Source: Desulfopila aestuarii DSM 18488 (GTDB lineage: Bacteria > Desulfobacterota > Desulfobulbia > Desulfobulbales > Desulfocapsaceae). From it: DNA of 55,871 nt. The notes beneath the pieces were generated by a model. That model had not been told where the DNA came from, made no database searches, and saw only the letters and a program-made list of their open reading frames with translations. Positions 8,520-17,159 of the stretch are shown here, piece by piece (the first letter of the stretch is position 1; each line of letters opens with the position of its first letter). The stretch spans positions 1 to 55,871 of the forward strand of contig NZ_FRFE01000033.1 of the NCBI RefSeq assembly GCF_900143695.1. The letters run 5' to 3'. A program made the translations under genes and the position numbers.

Positions 8520-8714
8520 ATTCACTTAAAGAACGGTTCGATTTTTCATCGTTCTTTAAGCAAGAAGCATTTTCACGATATCTCGCCGAATTTTGTTATC
8601 GCTTCAATCGTCGATTCGGATTGGCAGAATTGATCCCCTCCCTTTGTCTACGTTGCGCTCAGAATTCCGCCAATTCCCCAGCGCCTCTTAATGCTGGCAG
8701 AGTCCCATGAGTAG
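8520..8714 (+). pseudogene. C-terminal remnant of an IS1595-family transposase, frameshifted
   Basis: Two frames together rebuild the C-terminus of an IS1595/ISXO2-type transposase. One frame gives SLSKKHFH, the next RYLAEFCYRFNRRFGLAEL, and the first resumes with FVYVALRIPPIPQRLLMLAE, SHE and a TAG stop at 8712. The motif YLAEFCYRFNRR followed by a PPxPxRLLxLAE tail is characteristic of the family. At least two frameshifts and the absence of the N-terminal and catalytic parts show it is dead. It lies between the TetR gene and the promoter of the sensor operon. Confidence 0.75.
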
Positions 8715-8808
8715 TCAGAAAAAACATGGCCATGCCGAAGTGCTATCTCCCTCCACTTTCAGTACTTCCACCTTGAGTAGTGTGTTACCTTTTCGAAACA
8801 CTCAATAT

Positions 8809-8836
8809 ATGACAATGTGCGTCAATAGTGTATAAC
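8809..8836 (+). promoter_or_regulatory. Candidate sigma70 promoter of the sensor-kinase-regulator operon
   Basis: ATGACA (8809-8814), a 16-base spacer and TATAAC (8831-8836), each one base from consensus. The ATG of the sensor gene lies about 70 bases after the expected start of transcription. Not supported by other evidence. Confidence 0.4.
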
Positions 8837-8914
8837 TTAAGTGTCTCAGTTAGTGGACTGATACTTGCAGCATATATTCCTATTCAGGGATTTTGTCAAA
8901 ACTGTGAGGTTAAA

Positions 8915-10630
8915 ATGAACTGGCTGAAACTCATCCTGATGGGCGTATTTCTTTTTGCCTCTCCATCAGCAACTCTGGCTGAACAACCAGAGGCCGTACT
9001 TCGTGCTGGTGTTGCCAGCATGATCACCCCGGTCAGCGCTGTAAAATATTATCAGCAGGTCGTGGAGTATATCGGCAGGAAACTTGGTAAGCCTGCAAAA
9101 ATGGTTCATCGCACAACCTATGATGAAATTGATGTGATGCTCGAAAACAAAGAGCTGGAGGTCGCATTCATCTGCTCTTCGCCATATGTTTTGAATCACG
9201 AAAAATTCGGTGCAGAACTTCTGGTTGTGCCTCAGGTGGATGGTGAAGTGTATTACCATTCCGAGATCATCGTGCATAAAGACAGTGAAATAGAGGCTTT
9301 TGAGCAACTGCAGAGCAAAGCGTTTGTCTTTGTCGACCCAAAATCCAACAGCGGCAAGCTCTACCCCACCTACCTGCTGGCTAAGCAGGATCATACCCCC
9401 GAATCATTTTTCTCATCCCAGCTTTACAGTTACAGCCATAATAAATCAGTTGAGCTGGTCGCCAAAAAAAGGGTCGATGGTGCGGCTGTCGACTCGATCG
9501 TCTATGCCTTCATGAAAGCGACTGGGTCCCCTTACGCTGAACAGACCAGAGTAATTCATCGCTCCCCCTCATTTGGCATCCCACCTGTAGTCATTCCGCC
9601 GGATCTGCCGTTCCACATGAAAGCATCACTGCGGGAAATATTTCTTGAAATGCATAATGATCCTGAAGGAAAAGAAATTCTCGACCAGATGAGAATTGAA
9701 AAGTTCGTCGAGGCCAGCGATACGAATTATGATTCAATCAGAGCTATGCGGGCCTTCATTGACAACAGTGACCTCCATCGTACAACCAGCCAGGATGAAG
9801 GAAACAGCATCAACAAAACCAGCCGCAATGTTGTCCTGTTCGGTGTTCTGCCACGGGACAACCCTATTCTTGCTTATGAGCGTTACCAACCCTTGATGGA
9901 TTATCTCACTGAAGCGACAGGGATCAAAACCGAACTGCATCTTGAAAAAAGCTATCAGGCAGTTGTCAACAGCCTGGGACAGGGCAAAATAACCTTTGCC
10001 CTTCTAGGTCCGCTCACCTATCTGGATGCTCACAAGCGGTATGGGGTTGTGCCAATAGCCAGGAGCAGAACAGCCAAAGGAGAGAGTTCCTTTCGCAGCG
10101 TCATTGTGACAGCAAAGGAGAGCAGTATTGTTAAGCTCACTGATCTGTCGGGTAAAAATTTTGCTTTCGGGGCATTATGGTCGACTTCCGGTAACCTTAT
10201 CCCACGCTATATGCTCGCCTGGTCTGGAATACATCTCGACAACCTCAACAGTTATCAACATTTTAACTATCACGACACCATCGCCAAAAAAGTGATCAGC
10301 GGCGAAGTAGACGCTGGAGCCCTGCGTCAGGCCACCGCCGAGCGTTATACAATGTATGGTATGCGGATTATTGCCACTTCGGATCCGATACCCACCGGCC
10401 CGGTAGTCGCTGCCTCCCAGACCCCGTATCCGCTTATTCACTCATACCAGAAGGCCTTACTGGAATTGGCAGACAACAATCGGGGAACAGCTATTCTGCA
10501 AAAGCTCGACCTCGACATGCAGGGAGGATTTGTCACCACTTCTGATGCCGACTATTTTGAAATCAGAAATATGATCAATGATGTTCCAACGACCTGCGGC
10601 AAAGACTGCCACCCCAAAGTTTCCTTTTAA
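8915..10630 (+). CDS. Tandem PhnD-like periplasmic oxyanion-binding sensor protein
   Basis: 571 residues with a signal peptide (cleavage near residue 22 after TLA) and two successive PhnD-type phosphate/phosphonate-binding domains, about 30-290 and 310-560. Domain 1 has Cys87 in AFICSSPYVL; the matching part of domain 2 reads FALLGPLTYL without cysteine. The C-terminus ends with CGKDCH. Single-domain PhnD-like proteins with a conserved cysteine (AioX, ArxX) are known arsenite sensors for the Aio and Arx systems and are encoded beside a kinase and an NtrC-type regulator, exactly the context here. I infer a periplasmic ligand sensor that signals to the adjacent kinase rather than a transporter component, since no permease or ATPase is encoded nearby. 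The ATG at 8915 is chosen for the signal peptide. Confidence 0.8.
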   Translation: MNWLKLILMGVFLFASPSATLAEQPEAVLRAGVASMITPVSAVKYYQQVVEYIGRKLGKPAKMVHRTTYDEIDVMLENKELEVAFICSSPYVLNHEKFGAELLVVPQVDGEVYYHSEIIVHKDSEIEAFEQLQSKAFVFVDPKSNSGKLYPTYLLAKQDHTPESFFSSQLYSYSHNKSVELVAKKRVDGAAVDSIVYAFMKATGSPYAEQTRVIHRSPSFGIPPVVIPPDLPFHMKASLREIFLEMHNDPEGKEILDQMRIEKFVEASDTNYDSIRAMRAFIDNSDLHRTTSQDEGNSINKTSRNVVLFGVLPRDNPILAYERYQPLMDYLTEATGIKTELHLEKSYQAVVNSLGQGKITFALLGPLTYLDAHKRYGVVPIARSRTAKGESSFRSVIVTAKESSIVKLTDLSGKNFAFGALWSTSGNLIPRYMLAWSGIHLDNLNSYQHFNYHDTIAKKVISGEVDAGALRQATAERYTMYGMRIIATSDPIPTGPVVAASQTPYPLIHSYQKALLELADNNRGTAILQKLDLDMQGGFVTTSDADYFEIRNMINDVPTTCGKDCHPKVSF

Positions 10631-10642
10631 TAAAGGGATCAT

Positions 10643-12091
10643 ATGCGCCTTTCCCTGCAAACAAAATTCATCCTGGTCACCTTTCTTGCAGTTTTTGGCA
10701 TTATAGCGGTGATCGGTCTCGTCACCGCCGCAAAAACCAGAACAGCCCTCTATCTCGCCAATGAGAAACAGGGACGAATACTGGCCCAGACGGTATCCGC
10801 CCTTATCATTAACGAGCTGATATATGAAAAACTTGGTTTGGTTGAGGAAGGCGGCCTCATCGACAACTATATGCGCGACCTCCATCAACGAAGCGATATA
10901 GCACTGAACTCCGTGGCTGTACTCGACAACGGTCTGCGTGTTATTTCACATAGTGATTTTCGGGAATTCGGCAAAATCTACACAAGCGACTTTATTCGCC
11001 AGGCACAGGAAACAGACAACGTTCAGGTACGGAAAAATCCAGCCCAGAACGACATGGCAGCCTCTCTCGAATTTGCCGCTCCGCTTTCCATCGAAGGCAA
11101 ACGCTGGGGGGTTCTTACCTTTTCATTGTCCCTTGCGGAAATGGATGAAGAGATGAAGGACATGATTGCCCAGATTCTCTCACTTTCGATAATGGCCTTA
11201 TTGCTGCTCTTTCTTCTCATTTACCTCTTAAGCCGACAGTTCATCAAACCAGTCATCGACCTCTCCGAAGCCATGGGCGAGGTCGAGGTTGAAATGGGGG
11301 AAAAAACGGTACAGGTTTCGGGTAATGACGAGTTGGCTCGCCTTGCCGAGAGCTATAATGAAATGGTGAAACGTATTCGCCGCGCCAATGAGGAGATGAA
11401 GCTGGCCCATGAAAAACTGCTGCAATCGGAAAAACTGGCAACATTGGGCGTTTTGTCGTCAAGCATCGCCCACCGCATCAACAATCCACTGGGCGGCCTG
11501 TTCAATTGTGTAAGTATGCTTCGTCGGCAGGGAGAGGATCAACAGTTCAGGACTGACTACCTCAATCTGGTGGAAGAGGGCTTGCAAAGCATCAAGGAAA
11601 CAGTCGGACAGCTTCTCTATACTGCCGGAAAAAGAGAGGGTGAGGCAAGGATCTCCAGCATCGACACGGTATTGAATGGTGTATTGCGTTTTCTCGATTA
11701 CCGGTTGAAAAAGCAGAACATTCTTTTTACATCCGCGGTTGAGAATGGCATCTCTGCCTCGATAGCCCCCCATGATCTTGAAGAAATCTTCCTTAATACC
11801 ATGATCAACGCTGTTCAAGCCATGCCGGCAGGCGGTGAGTTGCTGGTCGAGGCACGGCGAGCCGGCAAGAACATTGAGTTGCTGATCAGGGATACAGGCA
11901 TCGGGATACCTGAAGAAAATTTATCCAAGGTATTCGCTCTGTTCTACTCAACCAAAAAAGACGGCGAAGGAACAGGGCTTGGTATGTGGATGACCTATGA
12001 ACTTGTGAAAAAATATAAAGGCGATATCTCTGTGACAAGCAAAGAGCAAATCGGTACAACCGTAACCATAACGATCCCGGAGGTCACATGA
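10643..12091 (+). CDS. Membrane sensor histidine kinase of the reductase regulatory system
   Basis: 482 residues: transmembrane helix about 8-28, periplasmic domain about 30-172, second helix about 175-198, HAMP linker (about 199-252), dimerisation/phosphoacceptor helix, and a C-terminal ATPase domain with NTMINAVQAMP (N box), DTGIGIPEE (G1) and GEGTGLGM (G2). The phosphoacceptor is His277 in SIAHRINNPLGG. The residue after it is Arg278, whereas kinases of this kind nearly always have Glu or Asp. It starts 12 bases after the sensor gene with an AAAGGGA site, and its last four bases overlap the regulator start (ATGA), so the three proteins form one signalling unit. By analogy with AioS/ArxS it should read the periplasmic sensor. 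Confidence 0.9.
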   Translation: MRLSLQTKFILVTFLAVFGIIAVIGLVTAAKTRTALYLANEKQGRILAQTVSALIINELIYEKLGLVEEGGLIDNYMRDLHQRSDIALNSVAVLDNGLRVISHSDFREFGKIYTSDFIRQAQETDNVQVRKNPAQNDMAASLEFAAPLSIEGKRWGVLTFSLSLAEMDEEMKDMIAQILSLSIMALLLLFLLIYLLSRQFIKPVIDLSEAMGEVEVEMGEKTVQVSGNDELARLAESYNEMVKRIRRANEEMKLAHEKLLQSEKLATLGVLSSSIAHRINNPLGGLFNCVSMLRRQGEDQQFRTDYLNLVEEGLQSIKETVGQLLYTAGKREGEARISSIDTVLNGVLRFLDYRLKKQNILFTSAVENGISASIAPHDLEEIFLNTMINAVQAMPAGGELLVEARRAGKNIELLIRDTGIGIPEENLSKVFALFYSTKKDGEGTGLGMWMTYELVKKYKGDISVTSKEQIGTTVTITIPEVT

Positions 12092-13434
12092 AGCATTCCA
12101 TTCTGTTGGTTGAGGATGAAAAGATCGTCAGGGTTTCTTTGGCCGATGCATTGAAATCAGAAGGGTACACGGTGCTGCCGGTGGCAGATGGCAACCAAGC
12201 TCTTGCAGCCATTTCGGAAGCTGATTTTTCTCTGGTTATTACTGATATCAGACTGCCGGAGGTGAGTGGTGTTGAGATATTGCGTACTTCTCTTACCGAA
12301 AACTCTTCAACACCGGTAATCATGATGACCGCGTTCGGCAGCATCAAAGATGCAGTGGAAGCCATGCGCATGGGGGCATTTGACTACATCACCAAACCTT
12401 TCGATCTCGATGAGATGCTGCTCACCGTTAAAAGAGCCCTGGAGTTGCAAACCATCACCTGCGAAAACATCCGTCTGAAAAAAGAACTCACAAGTTATTA
12501 CGGTGGCCCCAATATCATCGGTGAAGGTAAGGCAATGCAAGCCATTTTTGCATTGCTGGACAAGATCAGCCGAACCGACTCGACAGTACTCATTCTAGGC
12601 GAATCGGGGACCGGCAAGGAATTGGTCGCGTCAACTATCCATTACCAGAGCAGCAGAGGTAAAAGGCCCATCATCCGGGTTAATTGCGCTGCATTGCCTG
12701 ATGAACTGATCGAAAGCGAACTGTTTGGCTATGAAAAAGGGGCGTTTACCGGAGCCGTGGCGAAAAAACCCGGAAGGTTCGATCTTGCTGACACCGGCAC
12801 CATCTTTCTTGATGAAATAGGTGACCTGCCACTGTTAACGCAGACCAAAATTCTGCGTGTACTTGAGGAACGGACCTTCGAACGTCTTGGCTCAACCGAA
12901 TCAACCACTGTCAATGTACGAGTAATCGCGGCGACAAACAAAGACCTTGAAAAATCCGTTCACGAAGGAAAGTTTCGGGAAGATCTCTACTATCGGCTCA
13001 ACGTCATTCCCCTGGTTCTGCCTCCTCTCCGCTGTCGGCAGGAGGACATTCCTCTGTTGATCGATGCTTTTACCAGAAAATTCAACGATCAGATGGGCAC
13101 AGATGTGACCTTTTCAGCCGAATCTGTTCATATGCTGATGAACTATCATTTTCCTGGCAATGTTAGAGAATTACTTAATATTATAGAACGCTGTATTGCT
13201 TTGGCCTCGGAGAGAGTCATACGACCGGATGATCTCCCTCTTCACCTTTCTGGTACCCGTGCGCAGAAAACTTCACTACTGACACTTCAGGATATCACCG
13301 CTGAAGCAGAGAAAAACCATATCATTCAGATCCTCAAGCTAACCGGCGGAAATCGATCACGCGCCGCGGAAATACTGGGCATAAGTAGAAAGACCTTATG
13401 GGAAAAGATTAACGGACACCAGCTTGCCCTTTAG
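12088..13434 (+). CDS. NtrC-family sigma54-dependent response regulator
   Basis: 448 residues. Receiver domain about 1-120 with phosphoacceptor Asp53 in VITDIRLPEVSG; AAA+ domain about 140-375 with Walker A GESGTGKE near 171-178, the sigma54-contacting loop GAFTGA at 218-223 and Walker B TIFLDEIGDL; C-terminal Fis-type helix-turn-helix with NRSRAAEILGISRKTLWEKI. All elements for activation of sigma54 RNA polymerase are intact. The adjacent sigma54-like promoter at 13675-13690 in front of arrA is its obvious target. Translationally coupled to the kinase. Confidence 0.93.
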   Translation: MKHSILLVEDEKIVRVSLADALKSEGYTVLPVADGNQALAAISEADFSLVITDIRLPEVSGVEILRTSLTENSSTPVIMMTAFGSIKDAVEAMRMGAFDYITKPFDLDEMLLTVKRALELQTITCENIRLKKELTSYYGGPNIIGEGKAMQAIFALLDKISRTDSTVLILGESGTGKELVASTIHYQSSRGKRPIIRVNCAALPDELIESELFGYEKGAFTGAVAKKPGRFDLADTGTIFLDEIGDLPLLTQTKILRVLEERTFERLGSTESTTVNVRVIAATNKDLEKSVHEGKFREDLYYRLNVIPLVLPPLRCRQEDIPLLIDAFTRKFNDQMGTDVTFSAESVHMLMNYHFPGNVRELLNIIERCIALASERVIRPDDLPLHLSGTRAQKTSLLTLQDITAEAEKNHIIQILKLTGGNRSRAAEILGISRKTLWEKINGHQLAL

Positions 13435-13638
13435 AGGGAATTGCACATATACTGCAATGGTGAGAGGTCGTTTCGTTTCCGTAACACTACACCCACATCG
13501 CACCTCACATTATTACACCTACTGTATTAAATACATTGGATGTTTCAGGCATTTCACTCTGCCACTCACTCCACGACTGTAAGAGCATTGACTAACACAT
13601 AGATGTCACTGCTATTTTACAACCTTTCATCATTGTAC

Positions 13639-13654
13639 GTTACGCAAATGTAAC
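13639..13654. promoter_or_regulatory. Inverted repeat upstream of the sigma54 promoter (candidate activator site)
   Basis: GTTACGCAAATGTAAC contains GTTAC and GTAAC arms separated by 6 bases, about 20 bases before the -24 element. A second small palindrome, TGTATTAAATACA, lies at 13523-13535. Either could be an upstream activator site; the first is rather close to the promoter for a classical enhancer. Confidence 0.4.
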
Positions 13655-13674
13655 AACTTGGGCGCTTAGGGCCA

Positions 13675-13690
13675 TGGCACGAAAAATGCT
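13675..13690 (+). promoter_or_regulatory. Sigma54 (-24/-12) promoter in front of arrA
   Basis: TGGCACGAAAAATGCT matches the consensus TGGCACG-N4-TTGC at all but one position (A for T at 13686), with the correct 10-base interval between the GG (13676-13677) and GC (13688-13689) doublets. The expected start of transcription is about 13701, giving a leader of roughly 55 bases before the arrA ATG. Its partner activator is encoded immediately upstream. Confidence 0.75.
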
Positions 13691-13754
13691 ACTATGTGGT
13701 CATATCCATGCGGTGTCCCAGATACACAACCCAATACAGTTCACGGAGGTTACT

Positions 13755-16313
13755 ATGAGAATCAAACGGAGGGACTTTCTCAAGCTGTCGGCAATTGCAG
13801 GGGCGGCAGCTCTTAGCGGTTGTGCAGGCTCAGACTCGGGAATGAATGCTCTTGCCAGCGGCAAAGGGGGTGGCGGCAAGATCGGTGAAGGACCTGGTGA
13901 ATGGAGACCAACCACTTGTCAGGGCTGCACCACCTGGTGTCCGGCCGAAGTGTTTGTCCAGGATGGAAGGGCTGTAAAGGTTCAGGGCAACCGGCATTCC
14001 AAACAGAATGACGGAAAAGTCTGCCCAAGAGGCCATCTTTCCCTGCAACAGGTCTATGATCCTGACCGGCTTAAGGTACCAATGAAACGTACCAATCCCA
14101 ACAAGGGCAGAGGCGTTGACCCTATGTTTGTACCAATCAGCTGGGATGAGGCTCTCAACACCATCGCCGACAAAATGATGGAACTCCGTAACGCCAAAGA
14201 GCCGGAGAAATTTTGCCTGATGCGTGGCCGCTACACCTATATGCGGGATGTTATTTATGATGTGCTTCCCAAGGTTTTCGGAAGTCCAAACAATATTTCG
14301 CATAGTTCGACTTGCGCTGAGGCTGAAAAATTCGGTTCTTTCTATACTGAGGGCTACTGGGATTATCGCGACTACGACCTCTCCAACTCGAAATACATCC
14401 TCATTTGGGGATGTGACCCGGTTGCCAGTAATCGTATGATCCCCGCAACCATCAAACGGCTTGGGGATGCTCTCGACCGAGCGACCGTGGCTGCAGTAGA
14501 TCCGCGACTCACCACCAGCGCAGCAAAAGCCAGTGAGTGGTTGCCACTTATACCTGGTACAGATGGCGCGCTCGCTCTTGCCATGGCACATGTCATCTTG
14601 AGCGATGGCGGTTGGAACAAGGAATTTGTGGGCGATTTCAAGGATGGTGTCAACCGGTTCAAGCCAGGACGAAAGGTCAACGAAACTGATTTTGTGGAAA
14701 AAGAGACCTATGGTCTGGTCAAGTGGTGGAATCTCGTCGTCAAGGACATGACTCCGCAAAAGGCTGCAAAAATAAGTGGTGTTCCTGCTGATCAAATCAT
14801 TCGAGTAGCAAAAGGTATGGCTGCAGCGGCACCCAATGTAGCGGTCTGGATGGGACCAGGCGCTGCCATGCAGGCCAGGGGCGCGTACTCCGCCATGTCA
14901 GTCCATGCCCTTGCTGGTATTCTCGGCAGTGTGGACAATGTCGGCGGATCACTCCAGACAGCAAAAATTCCGGCAAATAAACTTGATAGTGACCTCCTCA
15001 AGAAATACCAGGATGAACTGGCCAAAAAGCACAGTAAACTTGAAAAAATCGATCAGCGCGGCCGTCTTGAGCTTCCAGTTATTGCCAGCGGCAAATCAGG
15101 TGGAGGTGTATCTACAAATAACGCCCCAAACGGTATCCTGAATAAAGATCCTTATGAAATAAAAGTTCTGGTTGGCTACATGAACAATTTCGTTTTTTCC
15201 AGCAACGGGACTGATCGTTGGGAAAGAGCGTTATCCTCTATACCGTTCACTGTGCACCTGACCACCAATGCCTCGGAGTTCACCATGTTTGCTGATATTG
15301 TCCTTCCGTGCTCGGTGAGCATGTATGAACGGTACGGCTACATTAAAACCAAGGCAAATCGTTACGCCGCATTAAGCTTGCTGCAACCTGTGATTAAGCC
15401 AGTCTGGGATGTTATCGAGGACGAAACGGAATTCCCTTTTCTGCTCGCAGAAAAGCTGAAAGAGAGAGGCTTCTCGAATCTCTACGACTGCCTGGTCGAG
15501 ATGTATTCAGACCCCGAAACCGGCGACAAGCCGAAGACCTCAAAAGAGATGTCGGTTTTTGCCCTGAAATATTATACCAAGCCTCTCTGGGACGGAGAAA
15601 AGGACACCCACGGCGACAAAATAAATGGCTGGCAGGAAATGCTCTCCCGCGGCATGTGGAACTCAGAAGCATATAAGTACAAGAGTCACTGGGGTGGAAA
15701 GTTTGCAACGGAAACAACGAAATTCGAGTTCTACAGTGAAACTCTCAAGAAAGCCCTGGCTGGTCACGCCGAAAAACACAAGGTGGATATTGATACAGTC
15801 ATGGAGAAAAGCAATTATACCGCCCGCGGAGAGCTGGCCTTTGTGCCCCACCATGAACCATCACTGCGTCATGGTAGCAAGAAAGATTTTCCACTGCTCT
15901 TTATCGATTATAAATCCCGCCTGAACCGGGAAGGCAGAAGCCAGAACAGCCCATGGTATTACGAATTCAAACACGTTGATCCGGGAGATGTGGGCGGCCA
16001 GGATACTCTCCGTATCCATCCAGTAGATGCGGCCAAATATGGCATCAAGGATGGCGATAAGGTCAAAATCACCTCCATGGGTGGCAGCGGGGAATGCATT
16101 GCCAGGGTGTGGGAGGGGGTTCGTCCAGGAACCGTCAGCAAGTCTTACGGCCAGGGCCACTGGGCCTACGGTCGCACCGCAACCGCTGATTTTGGGAAAA
16201 GTGCAACCCGCGGGGTCAACAATAACACCATCATTCCATGGGAGCTGGAACGTCTCTCCGGCTCAAATGCCAGAAACGGTGGCCATGCTGCAGTTCGCAT
16301 TGAAAAGATCTAG
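13755..16313 (+). CDS. arrA: Molybdopterin oxidoreductase, ArrA-like catalytic subunit (respiratory arsenate reductase family)
   Basis: 852 residues. A Tat motif RRDFLK (Arg5-Arg6) and hydrophobic segment are followed by LSGC at 20-23, which also fits a lipobox. A [4Fe-4S] site is formed by Cys55, Cys58, Cys62 and Cys90 in CQGCTTWCPAE. The likely Mo ligand is Cys187 in SHSSTCAEAEK, and RGRYTYMRD at 157-165 plus DYKSRLNREGRS and GQGHWAYG near the C-terminus match my memory of ArrA proteins. Homologues reduce arsenate to arsenite in the periplasm; ArxA, polysulfide and other oxyanion reductases are close relatives, so the substrate is inferred. The ATG at 13755 follows GGAGG; an earlier in-frame ATG at 13674 overlaps the sigma54 promoter and is rejected. 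Confidence 0.75.
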   Translation: MRIKRRDFLKLSAIAGAAALSGCAGSDSGMNALASGKGGGGKIGEGPGEWRPTTCQGCTTWCPAEVFVQDGRAVKVQGNRHSKQNDGKVCPRGHLSLQQVYDPDRLKVPMKRTNPNKGRGVDPMFVPISWDEALNTIADKMMELRNAKEPEKFCLMRGRYTYMRDVIYDVLPKVFGSPNNISHSSTCAEAEKFGSFYTEGYWDYRDYDLSNSKYILIWGCDPVASNRMIPATIKRLGDALDRATVAAVDPRLTTSAAKASEWLPLIPGTDGALALAMAHVILSDGGWNKEFVGDFKDGVNRFKPGRKVNETDFVEKETYGLVKWWNLVVKDMTPQKAAKISGVPADQIIRVAKGMAAAAPNVAVWMGPGAAMQARGAYSAMSVHALAGILGSVDNVGGSLQTAKIPANKLDSDLLKKYQDELAKKHSKLEKIDQRGRLELPVIASGKSGGGVSTNNAPNGILNKDPYEIKVLVGYMNNFVFSSNGTDRWERALSSIPFTVHLTTNASEFTMFADIVLPCSVSMYERYGYIKTKANRYAALSLLQPVIKPVWDVIEDETEFPFLLAEKLKERGFSNLYDCLVEMYSDPETGDKPKTSKEMSVFALKYYTKPLWDGEKDTHGDKINGWQEMLSRGMWNSEAYKYKSHWGGKFATETTKFEFYSETLKKALAGHAEKHKVDIDTVMEKSNYTARGELAFVPHHEPSLRHGSKKDFPLLFIDYKSRLNREGRSQNSPWYYEFKHVDPGDVGGQDTLRIHPVDAAKYGIKDGDKVKITSMGGSGECIARVWEGVRPGTVSKSYGQGHWAYGRTATADFGKSATRGVNNNTIIPWELERLSGSNARNGGHAAVRIEKI

Positions 16314-16333
16314 GAATGAGGAGGAAATAAACC

Positions 16334-17098
16334 ATGAAACAATATGGAATGGTAATTGATCTGAGGAAATGTGTCGGCTGCGGCGCCTGTGCTCTTGCCT
16401 GCAAGACCGAGAACAATACCTCATTACGTGGAAACGGCCAGACTCATAACTGGGCAGATTTTATCCACGAAACCACCGGGACTTTTCCACATACCAAGTT
16501 CCGTACACTTCCGGTGCTCTGCAATCACTGCAGCAACGCCCCATGCGTAGAAGCCTGTCCTGTCGAGCCTAAGGCTATGTTCAAGACAGCTGACGGTATT
16601 ACTATGCATAATGATGAACGCTGCATCGGCTGCCGAGCATGTCAGGACGCTTGTCCTTATAGCATGGACGAGGTCATGAAAGATGGATCGTCGGGAGAGT
16701 ACAGTGTCATCAGTTATAACCAAGAGGGTGAGCCGACCCAGAAGTTCTTTACCAGCAAAACAGAAGTGATCAAAAAATGCTCATCTTCTGGTGCTGAACT
16801 TGTCAGCTTAACCAAAGCTAACCCCCCGTATCGACACAACTACAATCATCCGGACTATGAGAATGTCCGCCGCGACAACATCGTCGAAAAATGTATCTTC
16901 TGTGACCATCGATTGAAAAACAACCAGCAACCGGCCTGTGTTGATGCCTGCCCATCTGGGGCCAGGGTATTCGGAGATCTGAACGATCCAGGTAGTGAGG
17001 CAGCACAGCTCCTCAATAAAGATAAAGGATTCGTTCTCAAAGAGAGCGAGGGAACACTGCCAAACGTTCATTACATCCGTGAATACTCCGCACGGTAA
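16334..17098 (+). CDS. arrB: Four-cluster ferredoxin-like electron transfer subunit, ArrB-like
   Basis: 254 residues with four groups of cysteines for [4Fe-4S] clusters: CVGCGACALACK near 13-24, CNHCSNAPCVEACP, CIGCRACQDACPY, and CIFCDHRLKNNQQPACVDACP followed by SGARVFGDL. This is the DmsB/PsrB/ArrB type subunit that wires a molybdoenzyme to its electron donor. No signal peptide is present, as expected for a partner carried through the Tat system with the catalytic subunit. It starts 20 bases after arrA behind GGAGGAAA. Confidence 0.85.
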   Translation: MKQYGMVIDLRKCVGCGACALACKTENNTSLRGNGQTHNWADFIHETTGTFPHTKFRTLPVLCNHCSNAPCVEACPVEPKAMFKTADGITMHNDERCIGCRACQDACPYSMDEVMKDGSSGEYSVISYNQEGEPTQKFFTSKTEVIKKCSSSGAELVSLTKANPPYRHNYNHPDYENVRRDNIVEKCIFCDHRLKNNQQPACVDACPSGARVFGDLNDPGSEAAQLLNKDKGFVLKESEGTLPNVHYIREYSAR

Positions 17099-17115
17099 TC
17101 TCAGACCAACATCAT

Positions 17116-17144
17116 ACCGCGCCACGAAACACCAGTGGCGCGGT
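17116..17144 (+). other. Intercistronic hairpin between arrB and the chaperone gene
   Basis: ACCGCGCCAC and GTGGCGCGGT make a perfect 10-bp GC-rich stem around a 9-base loop, 17 bases after the arrB stop and 15 before the next start. No T tract follows, so it is more likely an mRNA-stability or partial attenuation element than a full terminator. Confidence 0.6.
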
Positions 17145-17159
17145 TAACTATGGACATCT

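Noticed and set aside
13674-13754. Upstream in-frame start for the ArrA-like protein
   Set aside because: That ATG sits inside the sigma54 promoter, and the extension would place 27 residues before the Tat motif; the ATG at 13755 has GGAGG.
13830-14795. 321-residue open frame on the minus strand inside arrA
   Set aside because: Fully antisense to a clearly coding gene and without family motifs; a long shadow frame.
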